Below, piece after piece: positions 1 to 7,350 of a stretch of DNA of 15,882 nt. Origin of the DNA: Candidatus Aminicenantota bacterium. Its GTDB lineage: Bacteria; Acidobacteriota; B3-B38; Guanabaribacteriales; B3-B38. The stretch covers positions 1 through 15,882 of the forward strand of contig JAOUOQ010000019.1 in NCBI GenBank assembly GCA_029880275.1, in the 5' to 3' direction. The translations under genes and the position numbers were made by a program. Positions within the stretch are counted from its first letter, which is position 1; each line of letters opens with the position of its first letter. The notes under the pieces were generated by a model, which was given only the letters and a program-made list of their open reading frames with translations, did not search any database and was not told where the DNA came from.

Positions 1-782
1 AGGAGGCAGCCAGAGCAGACGCCGAGGTTATTATATTCTGTGGGGTACACTTTATGGCTGAAAGCGCCGCCATATTATCCCCGGAGAAGACAGTAATCCT
101 CCCCAGTCCTGATGCCGGCTGTCCTCTGGCTGATATGATAACTGCTGAAGCCCTGATACGGAAGAAAGCCGAGCACCCTGAAGCAACGGTGGTCTGCTAT
201 GTTAACTCATCCGCCGAGACCAAGGCGGAGAGCGATATCTGTTGCACCTCGGCTAATGCGGTGCGAGTGGTCAACTCTGTACAGGAAGATACTGTTCTTT
301 TCATACCGGATAAAAACCTGGGGCATTTTACCGCCCAGCACACCAAAAAGAAGGTTATCCTATGGGAGGGCTACTGTCCCATCCACCACTGGGTCACCGC
401 AGAGGAGGTCATGAAAGCTCGCCAGGCACGCCCCCGGGCAGCCGTTGTGGTGCATCCTGAGTGCCAGCCGGAGGTCATCAAATTAGCCGACCATGTCTGC
501 AGCACTTCGGGGATGATAAGCTACGCCAAAAAGGTGAATACCGACGAGCTTATCATAGGAACAGAGATAGGAATGCTACATCGCCTCAGGAAGGAGGTTC
601 CTGACAAGAGGTTTTATATAGCCAGTCCTCGACTGATATGCCCTAATATGAAAAAGACCTCTCTCCTCTCAGTGCTCAACGCCCTGGAGAACCTGAGCCC
701 GGTCATTAAGGTGGACGAGCCCATCCGGCAACGAGCTAAACTCGCCCTGGACCGAATGCTCGCCATACCGCGCGACCGATAG
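1..782 (+). CDS. nadA: Quinolinate synthase NadA, 5'-truncated by the window edge
   Basis: NadA condenses iminoaspartate with dihydroxyacetone phosphate to make quinolinate, a step of de novo NAD synthesis in the cytoplasm, using an oxygen-sensitive [4Fe-4S] cluster. The reading frame is open to the left edge: codons from position 3 read EAARADAEVIIFCGVHF and run straight into the Met codon at 54, so that ATG is internal. About 260 residues of a roughly 300-residue short-form NadA are visible. The three cluster cysteines are present: DAGC (codon 120-122), GYCP (375-377) and LICPNMKK (639-641). Their spacing of 85 and 88 residues is close to that of Thermotoga maritima NadA. Other family blocks seen are CTSANAV, PDKNLG, HPEC and GTEIGM. 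The gene converges on the next one with a single base between the stop codons. No nadB or nadC is visible in the window. Confidence 0.97.
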   Translation, partial: EAARADAEVIIFCGVHFMAESAAILSPEKTVILPSPDAGCPLADMITAEALIRKKAEHPEATVVCYVNSSAETKAESDICCTSANAVRVVNSVQEDTVLFIPDKNLGHFTAQHTKKKVILWEGYCPIHHWVTAEEVMKARQARPRAAVVVHPECQPEVIKLADHVCSTSGMISYAKKVNTDELIIGTEIGMLHRLRKEVPDKRFYIASPRLICPNMKKTSLLSVLNALENLSPVIKVDEPIRQRAKLALDRMLAIPRDR

Positions 783-783
783 G

Positions 784-1443
784 TCAATCTTTCTCATTTA
801 TTATTATTTGGCTATCCCTGACCTCTACCTTGACAAACCCCTCGGGCAAGAGAAATCCCTTATCCAGAAACTCGGTATCCGCCTGGCTCCCTTTGGAGAG
901 TATCATTCCGCGTATCAAGCTCACCGGTATGGGAAGGAAACCGAGCCGCAGCCGCTCAATGTCGACCCATCCTATTCCCTCCTCTCCCCAGAACCTCCCT
1001 CGCACCGACAGGGTAACATACCCCCGAAGGACCCTGGCGACATCCTCGGAGAGCTCCTCTCCCAAGGCTTCTCTGAACTCATTGAGGTCTAATACTAATT
1101 TGAGAAGCACCCGGTCTCCCCTCAGGCTCACCCGCCACGATTTTATCTCCGCAGGTATCTGGTCGCCGAAATTCTGCTGAATGTAAATGTTAAGCTCTTC
1201 CTCAGTGAGAACCATGCTCTGGTAACTTTCCGGTCCCTGTTGAGCTTCACTCAATTTCTCATCCAGGGTAAGGGAGACATTAGCAGGGAGGGAATCCACC
1301 TGCGGCATGGAGGAGCGGGCAATCAGCCGGAGGAGAAGTCCATAGCCTGTAGTGGGGGAAAAATAGAATAATCCCAGCAAACCTCCGATAACTACTATCA
1401 GAGCGATTAACAACCCCAGCAGTATCTTTTTCTTCTTTCCCAT
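784..1443 (-). CDS. Membrane-anchored protein of unknown function, third gene of the mrfAB operon
   Basis: I do not recognise this 219-residue protein with certainty. It starts with a short Lys-rich stretch (MGKKKK), then one hydrophobic segment at about residues 7-28, with the remaining ~190 residues presumably outside the membrane. The soluble part alternates short hydrophobic strands with charged turns, for example LTEEELNIYIQ, VSLRGDRVLLKLVLDLNEF and VEVRDSQIIIN. This resembles single-pass anchored proteins such as YpmS/DUF2140 or LmeA-like families; that is an impression from layout, not a motif match. Start ATG at 1443 has AAGGA (minus strand, about 1452-1456) eight bases upstream. The gene lies 34 bases after mrfB on the same strand, so it is probably co-transcribed with the repair genes. 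Its stop codon is one base from that of nadA, leaving no room for a terminator. Confidence 0.7.
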   Translation of the reverse strand: MGKKKKILLGLLIALIVVIGGLLGLFYFSPTTGYGLLLRLIARSSMPQVDSLPANVSLTLDEKLSEAQQGPESYQSMVLTEEELNIYIQQNFGDQIPAEIKSWRVSLRGDRVLLKLVLDLNEFREALGEELSEDVARVLRGYVTLSVRGRFWGEEGIGWVDIERLRLGFLPIPVSLIRGMILSKGSQADTEFLDKGFLLPEGFVKVEVRDSQIIINEKD

Positions 1444-1477
1444 TTAATTAATCCTTCAATGAGTGGCTCTCTGGCGC

Positions 1478-2821
1478 TCAATACCACCTTTTTCCCTGAG
1501 CTCTCAACCTCAGTCGCCGCAGGCGGTGCTCCAGAGCGCGCTCCATCGCCGCATACCTGTCAGGAAAAAGCTCCTCCTTTACCCGGCGAAGGTGTGAGAG
1601 CGCTCTCTCCACTACTTCGGTTGCTCTCGGGTAATCGTGCTGCTGATGTTCCCAGTATTTGGCGATCTCCTCGTAGGGGAAGAGGTCAAACTCCTTTTCT
1701 CCCAACACCAGCAAGTCATCCCACGCCTTGAGAGCTTTGTCCCACTCCCTGTTTTTCTTATAGATGGAAGAGAGAGCCTTAAAGGCAGAGGGAACCAGAT
1801 GGGCGGGGATTCCGCTGTCCAGTGCCTGAAGATAGCACCGGCTCCCCTTCTCTGCCTCACCTAACTGATGAAAGAGCCTCCCCAGGGAGTAGAAGTCCTC
1901 ACCGCACCATTCTCCATGGCTGAAAGGTCTATGATAGAGCAAACAGATGGTCGCCATCAGCCCTACCAGAGAGAGGATGTCCTGGGCATTGTGATAGAAC
2001 ACTCTGGCAATGAGGGTGGCGTTCTGGCTCCGGAGATAGTCGAAATAAACCCCGGGTATCTCCTCCCCGGGGACATCCCCCCGTCGCTCAACACCAAGAA
2101 GGCTTCTCTCCAGGGTGCTCAGCCGGCAATTCTCCAGTCTTAACCGCCAGATTCGGCGCGAGGGATAAATCAGGTCGAAATGGGAGAGTTGATGCAGAAA
2201 GGTATCCATGCGGGACAAGCGGTATCGGGTTTGCAGCAAGGGGAGGTCGAATTGTTTTCCGTTGAAAGTGACCAGAAACTGGAAAGGCTGGGTCAGGCGG
2301 TCGACCAGATAGAGAATAGCCATCTCCTCTGAATAATCGCGGGCGAAGAACTGCCAGAGACGGAAGCGCTCCCCCTGGAAATAGCCCAGCCCTATCATAA
2401 AAATAAAAGTGCCCGTCCCTCCAGAAAGACCGGTGGTCTCGGTATCTACAAAGACGGCTTTGGAATGGCTCCACTCGCTGAACCTTTCCTCCCCGGTGAG
2501 TTTGCAGCAGCTCTCCGGGGTTACCTTCAACAGGGAGCTGAGGGAAACCTCCCCGTGGCAGTATTCTGGAGAATACTCAATCTCCCGCACAAAGCACTGA
2601 CCATAAGGGGTCTCCTCCACTCTGCCCTGAACCAACTCCTCAATCCTTTTGGGTTCCAGGACTTTCCCCGCCAGCCCCTGTTCCTGCCTGCTGCGGCGGT
2701 AGATGAGCTCCAATCTCTGGCGCAGGGTCAGGGATTCCCCCTCGCTCTGAAGGTCATCCTCTTCGAGGAAATCCCGGTAAGGGGAATCAAGCAGTCTTTT
2801 TAGCTTATCTTTTAAGTCCAT
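1478..2821 (-). CDS. mrfB: MrfB/YprB-like exonuclease (RNase H fold) with C-terminal TPR-like region
   Basis: This 447-residue protein matches the YprB exonuclease family. In Bacillus subtilis, MrfB (YprB) works with the helicase MrfA (YprA) to excise mitomycin C lesions independently of UvrABC. The DnaQ-type acidic motifs are visible: DTETTGL with D126 and E128, FNGKQFDLP with N187 and D192, HFDLIYP with D216, and YHNAQD with H277 and D281. These fit a DEDD-type 3'-5' exonuclease active site. A helical region from about residue 305 to 435 (GEDFYSLGRLFHQLGEAEKG, ALSSIYKKNREWDKALKAWD) has the A/L/Y pattern of TPR repeats and probably mediates partner contact. The first ~115 residues form a family-specific N-terminal region. 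The start lies three bases after the mrfA stop with only a weak GAAAG upstream, so translation is probably coupled to mrfA. Nothing looks broken. Confidence 0.9.
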   Translation of the reverse strand: MDLKDKLKRLLDSPYRDFLEEDDLQSEGESLTLRQRLELIYRRSRQEQGLAGKVLEPKRIEELVQGRVEETPYGQCFVREIEYSPEYCHGEVSLSSLLKVTPESCCKLTGEERFSEWSHSKAVFVDTETTGLSGGTGTFIFMIGLGYFQGERFRLWQFFARDYSEEMAILYLVDRLTQPFQFLVTFNGKQFDLPLLQTRYRLSRMDTFLHQLSHFDLIYPSRRIWRLRLENCRLSTLERSLLGVERRGDVPGEEIPGVYFDYLRSQNATLIARVFYHNAQDILSLVGLMATICLLYHRPFSHGEWCGEDFYSLGRLFHQLGEAEKGSRCYLQALDSGIPAHLVPSAFKALSSIYKKNREWDKALKAWDDLLVLGEKEFDLFPYEEIAKYWEHQQHDYPRATEVVERALSHLRRVKEELFPDRYAAMERALEHRLRRLRLRAQGKRWY

Positions 2822-2824
2822 ATT

Positions 2825-5170
2825 TTATTGAATAGCTTTCAGTATCTCATAAGCTATCTGTTTTACCCTGGAGCCGGTTACGGGCACCGGTCCCACACAG
2901 GAGGGGCAACCGTACCGGCAGCGGCAGCGCTCTATGGCTTCCTCAGCCTTTTGCAGCAGGAGCTGGTGACCGCGATAGAGATGCTCACTGAAACCCACAC
3001 CCCCAGGATAATTCTCATAGAGGAAGAGCGTGGGTTCAAACCTCCTCACTCCCGAGATGTCAACCTCCCGGGGAGAGGGGTCATAGCTGTATATACCCCT
3101 CCCCTGCTCCTTCTGGCGGATGAACCAGTTAGCTTCCTTATCCCCCAGACAGCGGTCAATATCCTTTACATCGCACATCAGAAAGAAGGCGGCAATATGC
3201 TGCAATAGATATGACAGGCCGAGAAGCCCGTCAATCACCTCGCTGCGCTCAAAGCCCAGACCGCTCAGCGCAGGCTCGGGGATGGTGAACCAGTAGGCAG
3301 TGGTGTGGAATTCCTGCTCGGGAAGGCTCACCTCCCCATAGCCCACATTCTCCATGGTATAGAACTTTATCTTCTTGTAGCCGACCACCCTGCTGTTGAC
3401 CCGCACCTCTCCATGTGCCTTGACCACCTTCGCTGACGGCTGAGACTGAAAGATATCGAGTATGCGCACCCCTGTGTAGGAGATAGCATCGGTATAATAA
3501 TCAGAGTTTACCTGCCGCACATACGCTTTTCGCCCGGCGAAATCGAGCTCCTCCACCTGATAGAGCTGGCTCTCGCTCATATAAATGGCGTCTTTATAGA
3601 GCAGAGTGGGTGCGCTGGTGTAATCGACCTCTCCGATGACCTTGCTCTTCTCGCTCCGGTCTATCACCACGAAGTTATCTGCAGTGATGCTGCGCAAGGA
3701 AATGTCGTTGGCGGGATAGGAGTCTTGAGTCCAATACCAGCGACCATTCTTATAGAAAAGGATTTCATCTTCCTCAAGAAACCTGAGTATCTCTGTCAAA
3801 TCCTCGGAGCCAAACTTTTCCCCTTCTACAAATGGCAGCTCAAAGGCGGCACATTTTATATGGTTCACCAGCACAATCAGGTTATCGGGATTTATCAGCC
3901 CATACTCCGGTGAGCTTCCGAAGAAGTAGTCAGGGTTGTTGATGATGAACTGGTCCAGCGGGTTGGAGCGAGCCACCAGGATGGCCACCGCCCCTCCGCT
4001 CCGCCTACCAGACCGCCCCGCCTGCTGCCAGGTGCTGGAGATGGTCCCCGGATAGCCAGCAATGACGCAGGCATCTAAGCTCCCGATGTCAATGCCCAGC
4101 TCCAGCGCATTGGTGCTTACCACCCCTATCACTTCCCCTTCGCGCAACCCTTTTTCAATCTCCCTCCTGGTGCGGGGCAGGTATCCCCCTCGATAACCTC
4201 TCACCTTACCCTCGTCCTTTACTCCTTTCTCCAGCACATCCTTGAGATACTTGACCAGCACCTCTACATTCAGTCTACTGGTGGCGAAGACGATGGTGGG
4301 AATGCTCTTCTCCAGAAAGGAGAGGGAGAGCTTCCGAGCGGCAGCAATATAGCTGCTACGAATGCCCAGGCTTTTATCCACTATGGGAGGGTTAAAAAAG
4401 ATGAAATGCTTCTCGCTTGAGGGAGCTCCGTTGTTATCCACCAGCTCTATCTCCTCCTCGACCAGACGGGAGGCTAACTCCATCGGGTTGGCTATGGTGG
4501 CGGAGGAGCAGATGTACTGGGGTTGAGAGCCATAATGTTGGCAGACCCTCTTCAGTCGTCGGATAAGATTGGTCAGATGGCTGCCAAAAACTCCCCGGTA
4601 GTAGTGGATTTCGTCAATCACCACATATTTCAAGGCGCTAAAGAATTTTATCCATGTGGTGTGGTGGGGAAGAATGCCGGTATGGAGCATATCGGGATTG
4701 GTGATGACCACCTCCCCTTCCTCACGGATGGCTCTCCTGAGGTCGGGCGGTGTGTCCCCATCGTAGGTGAACGCCTTAATGCTTCGCGGAAGAAGCTGGC
4801 TGAACTGCCGCAGCTCTGCCAGTTGGTCCTGGGAGAGGGCTTTGGTAGGAAAAAGGTAAAGAGCCTTGGACTGAGGCTGTTCAAGCATTGTCTGGAGAAC
4901 CGGGAGATTATAGCAGAGAGTCTTCCCCGAAGCGGTGGGGGTTACTACCACAATATTCTTTCCCTCTCCGAGCAGAGCGAGGGCGGTAGCTTGATGGGAG
5001 TAAAGCCTTTCAATGCCCCTTTTCCGCAAAGCCTCTGCCAGCTTGGGGTGAAGGTGGGGTGGAAAGTCGACATAGTTCTCCTTCCGAGCCGGCAGATGCC
5101 TCCAGGTAGTGACATTACGAGCCACCGAAGGGGAAGACTTAAATCCCTCTAATACACTTTCTATGCTCAT
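2825..5170 (-). CDS. mrfA: MrfA/YprA-like superfamily 2 helicase with C-terminal DUF1998 region
   Basis: This 781-residue DEAD/DEAH-box ATPase belongs to the YprA/Hrq1-related group. B. subtilis MrfA is the helicase of the mitomycin-specific repair pathway. Seen motifs: YSHQ at 57-60, Walker A TPTASGKT at 77-84, motif Ia FPTKALSQDQ, TNPDMLH, Walker B DEIH at 186-189, motif III SSATIANP from 222, VSTNALELGIDIGSLDACV in the second RecA domain, and motif VI QQAGRSGRR with its arginine fingers. The C-terminal part ends with four close cysteines, C749, C751, C755 and C758 (CRCRYGCPSC), the metal-binding cluster typical of the DUF1998 region; zinc is the likely ligand. Length is close to the ~750 residues of the B. 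subtilis protein. It is the first gene of the operon with mrfB. The ATG at 5170 has no Shine-Dalgarno sequence, and the predicted promoter would give a leader of only about ten bases. Confidence 0.93.
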   Translation of the reverse strand: MSIESVLEGFKSSPSVARNVTTWRHLPARKENYVDFPPHLHPKLAEALRKRGIERLYSHQATALALLGEGKNIVVVTPTASGKTLCYNLPVLQTMLEQPQSKALYLFPTKALSQDQLAELRQFSQLLPRSIKAFTYDGDTPPDLRRAIREEGEVVITNPDMLHTGILPHHTTWIKFFSALKYVVIDEIHYYRGVFGSHLTNLIRRLKRVCQHYGSQPQYICSSATIANPMELASRLVEEEIELVDNNGAPSSEKHFIFFNPPIVDKSLGIRSSYIAAARKLSLSFLEKSIPTIVFATSRLNVEVLVKYLKDVLEKGVKDEGKVRGYRGGYLPRTRREIEKGLREGEVIGVVSTNALELGIDIGSLDACVIAGYPGTISSTWQQAGRSGRRSGGAVAILVARSNPLDQFIINNPDYFFGSSPEYGLINPDNLIVLVNHIKCAAFELPFVEGEKFGSEDLTEILRFLEEDEILFYKNGRWYWTQDSYPANDISLRSITADNFVVIDRSEKSKVIGEVDYTSAPTLLYKDAIYMSESQLYQVEELDFAGRKAYVRQVNSDYYTDAISYTGVRILDIFQSQPSAKVVKAHGEVRVNSRVVGYKKIKFYTMENVGYGEVSLPEQEFHTTAYWFTIPEPALSGLGFERSEVIDGLLGLSYLLQHIAAFFLMCDVKDIDRCLGDKEANWFIRQKEQGRGIYSYDPSPREVDISGVRRFEPTLFLYENYPGGVGFSEHLYRGHQLLLQKAEEAIERCRCRYGCPSCVGPVPVTGSRVKQIAYEILKAIQ

Positions 5171-5187
5171 GACCGTTTATTTATTAA

Positions 5188-5216
5188 ATAATAACAGAAA
5201 AAGGACACCCTCTCAA
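5188..5216 (-). promoter_or_regulatory. Predicted sigma70-type promoter for the mrfA operon
   Basis: On the minus strand, TTGAGA (5216-5211) and TATTAT (5193-5188) are separated by exactly 17 bases. Transcription would begin near 5181, only about ten bases before the mrfA ATG at 5170, consistent with the missing ribosome binding site there. No LexA-type GAAC-N4-GTTC box is visible around it. Predicted from sequence only. Confidence 0.55.
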
Positions 5217-5241
5217 TGGAAAAATAATGCCGGAAGGAGGG

Positions 5242-5270
5242 TTGACTTTGTCAGGTGTTTTCCGTATAAT
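5242..5270 (+). promoter_or_regulatory. Near-consensus sigma70 promoter for accA
   Basis: TTGACT (5242-5247) and a perfect TATAAT (5265-5270) are separated by 17 bases. The start of transcription would be near 5277, giving a leader of about 75 bases before the accA GTG at 5353. It lies back to back with the mrfA promoter; the two -35 boxes are about 25 bases apart. Confidence 0.8.
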
Positions 5271-5328
5271 TTAAATCTCTGGAGGGGGAGATAGTTTTTA
5301 TCTATTATATTCGTCGATAAAAAGACCG

Positions 5329-5345
5329 CTCCTCATCCAGAGGAG
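5329..5345 (+). promoter_or_regulatory. Hairpin sequestering the accA ribosome binding site
   Basis: CTCCTC (5329-5334), loop ATCCA and GAGGAG (5340-5345) form a perfect six-pair stem with a five-base loop. The right arm is the Shine-Dalgarno sequence, seven bases before the GTG start at 5353. Folding would therefore hide the ribosome binding site. The complementarity is seen directly; any regulatory role is inference. Confidence 0.6.
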
Positions 5346-5352
5346 ATGAGCC

Positions 5353-6309
5353 GTGAAGAAACTTGCAGGAGATTTTGAGAAGCCAATTGCTGAGATTGAG
5401 GACCAGATCGAGCAGCTCTCTGCCCTTCCCCCTACGGAAAAAATAACCGAAAAGCTCGAGGGCTTAAAGAAGAAGTTGCTTAAAGTCTGCCAGGAGGTCT
5501 ATTCTCGCCTCACTCCCTGGGAAAAATACCTGGTCGCCCGACATCCCGAGCGACCCTACACCCTGGATTTCATCCGAAACCTTTTTGAAGACTTCGTTGA
5601 AATCCACGGAGACCGAAAGTTCAGCGACGATCACTCCATTGTGGGTGGTATCGCCTTCTATAAAGGGAAACCGATCGCGGTGCTGGGTCACGAGAAGGGA
5701 AGGAATACCCGTGAGAAGATATATCGCAACTTCGGCATGGCTCAACCCGAAGGGTATCGCAAAGCACTGCGTATCATGAAATTAGCGGAGAAATTTCGCC
5801 GACCCATCATCTCCTTTATCGACACCAGCGGAGCCTACCCCGGCATCGGAGCTGAAGAGCGTGGGCAAGCAGAAGCCATCGCCTTCAATCTCAGGGAGAT
5901 GTCCCGTCTGCGAACACCTATCATAGTAGTAGTCACCGGAGAAGGGGGAAGCGGCGGTGCCCTGGGGATCGGCGTGGGTGATAGAATCCTGATGCTGGAG
6001 TTTGCCGTATACTCGGTCATCTCCCCTGAGGGCTGCGCCGCTATTCTCTGGAAGAACCAGGATAAAAAGGAAGAAGCGGCAGAAAACCTCAAAGTAAGCG
6101 CTCCCGATTTGAAACATTTTAACCTCATAGATGAGATAGTCCCCGAGCCCATTGGGGGAGCTCATCGTGACCCGGCTGAGGCAGCTCTCATTCTCGATGG
6201 ACACCTGTCGAGAAACCTCCAGGAGCTGGAACAAATCACTATTGATGACCTGTTGAAGCAGCGATACGATAAGTTCCGCCGCATGGGAGTATTTGAGGTC
6301 GGCTTTTAG
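5353..6309 (+). CDS. accA: Acetyl-CoA carboxylase carboxyltransferase subunit alpha
   Basis: AccA pairs with AccD to form the carboxyltransferase that moves a carboxyl group from biotin-carboxyl carrier protein to acetyl-CoA, giving malonyl-CoA for fatty acid synthesis. At 318 residues it is full length (E. coli about 319). The N-terminal ~60 residues are the helical region typical of AccA (FEKPIAEIEDQIEQL, LTPWEKYLVARHPERP). The crotonase-like core follows, with IHGDRKFSDD, GHEKGRNTREKIYRNFGM, DTSGAYPGIGAEERGQ (about 157-172) and GEGGSGGALGIG (196-207), whose glycine-rich turns form the oxyanion holes, and SVISPEGCAAILW. The start is GTG at 5353, chosen because GAGGAG lies seven bases upstream; the ATG at 5346 is in another frame. 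accD, accB and accC are not in the window, so the ACC genes are dispersed. It has its own strong promoter. Confidence 0.97.
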   Translation: MKKLAGDFEKPIAEIEDQIEQLSALPPTEKITEKLEGLKKKLLKVCQEVYSRLTPWEKYLVARHPERPYTLDFIRNLFEDFVEIHGDRKFSDDHSIVGGIAFYKGKPIAVLGHEKGRNTREKIYRNFGMAQPEGYRKALRIMKLAEKFRRPIISFIDTSGAYPGIGAEERGQAEAIAFNLREMSRLRTPIIVVVTGEGGSGGALGIGVGDRILMLEFAVYSVISPEGCAAILWKNQDKKEEAAENLKVSAPDLKHFNLIDEIVPEPIGGAHRDPAEAALILDGHLSRNLQELEQITIDDLLKQRYDKFRRMGVFEVGF

Positions 6310-6383
6310 TAATGAGACAAAATTAAACCGGCGAACCTTTTAGTGAGAATAGGAAGCACATTATTCCCTTTGGCAAGCCCGCT

Positions 6384-6391
6384 AAGGAGGT
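6384..6391 (+). promoter_or_regulatory. Strong ribosome binding site of the ABC operon
   Basis: AAGGAGGT, almost the full anti-16S complement, ends eight bases before the ATG at 6400 and fixes that start. The 90 bases after accA show no clear terminator or promoter, so read-through from accA is possible. Confidence 0.75.
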
Positions 6392-6399
6392 AAACCACG

Positions 6400-7350
6400 A
6401 TGATTGAAGTGGAGAATCTGACCAAATACTATGGTAATTTAGCCGCTATTGAGAATATCACTTTCAGGGTCGAAAAGGGTGAAATCCTGGGCTTCTTGGG
6501 TCCCAATGGAGCAGGTAAAACCACCACTATGCGTATCCTGGCAGGGTTCTTTCCCCCCACTTCGGGGACTGCCCGGGTGGTGGGCTACGATGTGGTCAAC
6601 GACTCCATAGAGGTCAGGCGAAGGATAGGCTATATGCCGGAGACTGTCCCCCTTTACAAGGATATGAGGGTTACGGAGTATCTGGATTTTGTTGCCGAGG
6701 TAAAAGGCATCTCCAGAAAAACAAGAAAGGACAAAATTGAGAAGGTGATGGAAGAATGCGGGGCTGCTGAGGTCAGCCATCGGCTTATCGGCAAACTTTC
6801 CAAGGGATTTCAGCAAAGGGTCGGTTTAGCCCAGGCGCTCCTTCACGACCCGGAGGTGCTGATACTGGACGAGCCGACCATCGGGCTTGACCCCAAGCAG
6901 ATTATAGAAATCCGCCAGTTGATCAAGAGCTTAGCCGGGGAGAGGACCATCATCCTCAGCACCCATATCCTCCCTGAGGTGAGTATGACCTGTCAGCGGG
7001 TTATCATAATTAACGAGGGAAAGATAATTGCCATGGACACTCCCGAGAACCTGAACAAGCAGCTGCAGAAGCTCACCCAGATCCTCATTCAGGTGGAAGG
7101 ACCTTCGAAGGAGGTCGCCAGCCAGTTAGGGAAGGTCAAAGGGGTGGTCAAGGTGACCAAAAAGGAGGAGGTCTCCCCGGGAGTGTGGAACTACATAGTT
7201 GAATCGAGCAAAGACCTGGATGTGAGAAAAGAGCTGGTCCAGACCATACTCACTCATCAATGGGGGCTGCTGGAGCTTCACCCCATGGGGATGAGTCTGG
7301 AAGATATCTTTGTCAAACTGGTAACCGCCGAGGAGAGGGAAGCAGAATGA
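6400..7350 (+). CDS. ABC transporter ATPase, GldA/NatA type
   Basis: This 316-residue ATP-binding subunit energises the membrane complex encoded by the next genes. Seen in order: A-loop region YYG, Walker A GPNGAGKTTT (34-43), YMPE at 78-81 where many ABC ATPases have a Q-loop glutamine (usual in the GldA/NatA/CcmA group), a variant signature LSKGFQQR (133-140), Walker B LILDEP (154-159), D-loop GLDP, and the switch histidine in STHIL (H189). The ~110 residues after the nucleotide-binding domain (GPSKEVASQLGKVKGVVKV...) are the C-terminal extension common in this subgroup. The stop overlaps the ATG of the permease (ATGA), so the two are translationally coupled. The substrate cannot be told from sequence; gliding-associated GldA is the nearest named type, but there are no other gliding genes here. 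Confidence 0.93.
   Translation: MIEVENLTKYYGNLAAIENITFRVEKGEILGFLGPNGAGKTTTMRILAGFFPPTSGTARVVGYDVVNDSIEVRRRIGYMPETVPLYKDMRVTEYLDFVAEVKGISRKTRKDKIEKVMEECGAAEVSHRLIGKLSKGFQQRVGLAQALLHDPEVLILDEPTIGLDPKQIIEIRQLIKSLAGERTIILSTHILPEVSMTCQRVIIINEGKIIAMDTPENLNKQLQKLTQILIQVEGPSKEVASQLGKVKGVVKVTKKEEVSPGVWNYIVESSKDLDVRKELVQTILTHQWGLLELHPMGMSLEDIFVKLVTAEEREAE

Noticed and set aside
54..56. ATG at 54 as the start of nadA
   Set aside because: The frame is open to the window edge and the residues before it (VIIFCGVHF) are conserved NadA sequence, so the gene begins outside the window.
4523..5152. Plus-strand 209-codon frame opposite mrfA
   Set aside because: Antisense to strongly conserved helicase motifs, with no family features of its own; it is a shadow of mrfA.
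5171..5240. LexA/SOS control of mrfA
   Set aside because: I searched the divergent region by eye for GAAC-N4-GTTC or CTG-N10-CAG boxes near the promoter and found none that is convincing.
7260..7346. Upstream extension of the ABC-2 permease from 7260
   Set aside because: The extra 29 residues are hydrophilic and lie inside the ATPase gene; ATG 7347 has a good ribosome binding site, an ATGA overlap and the standard GldF N terminus.
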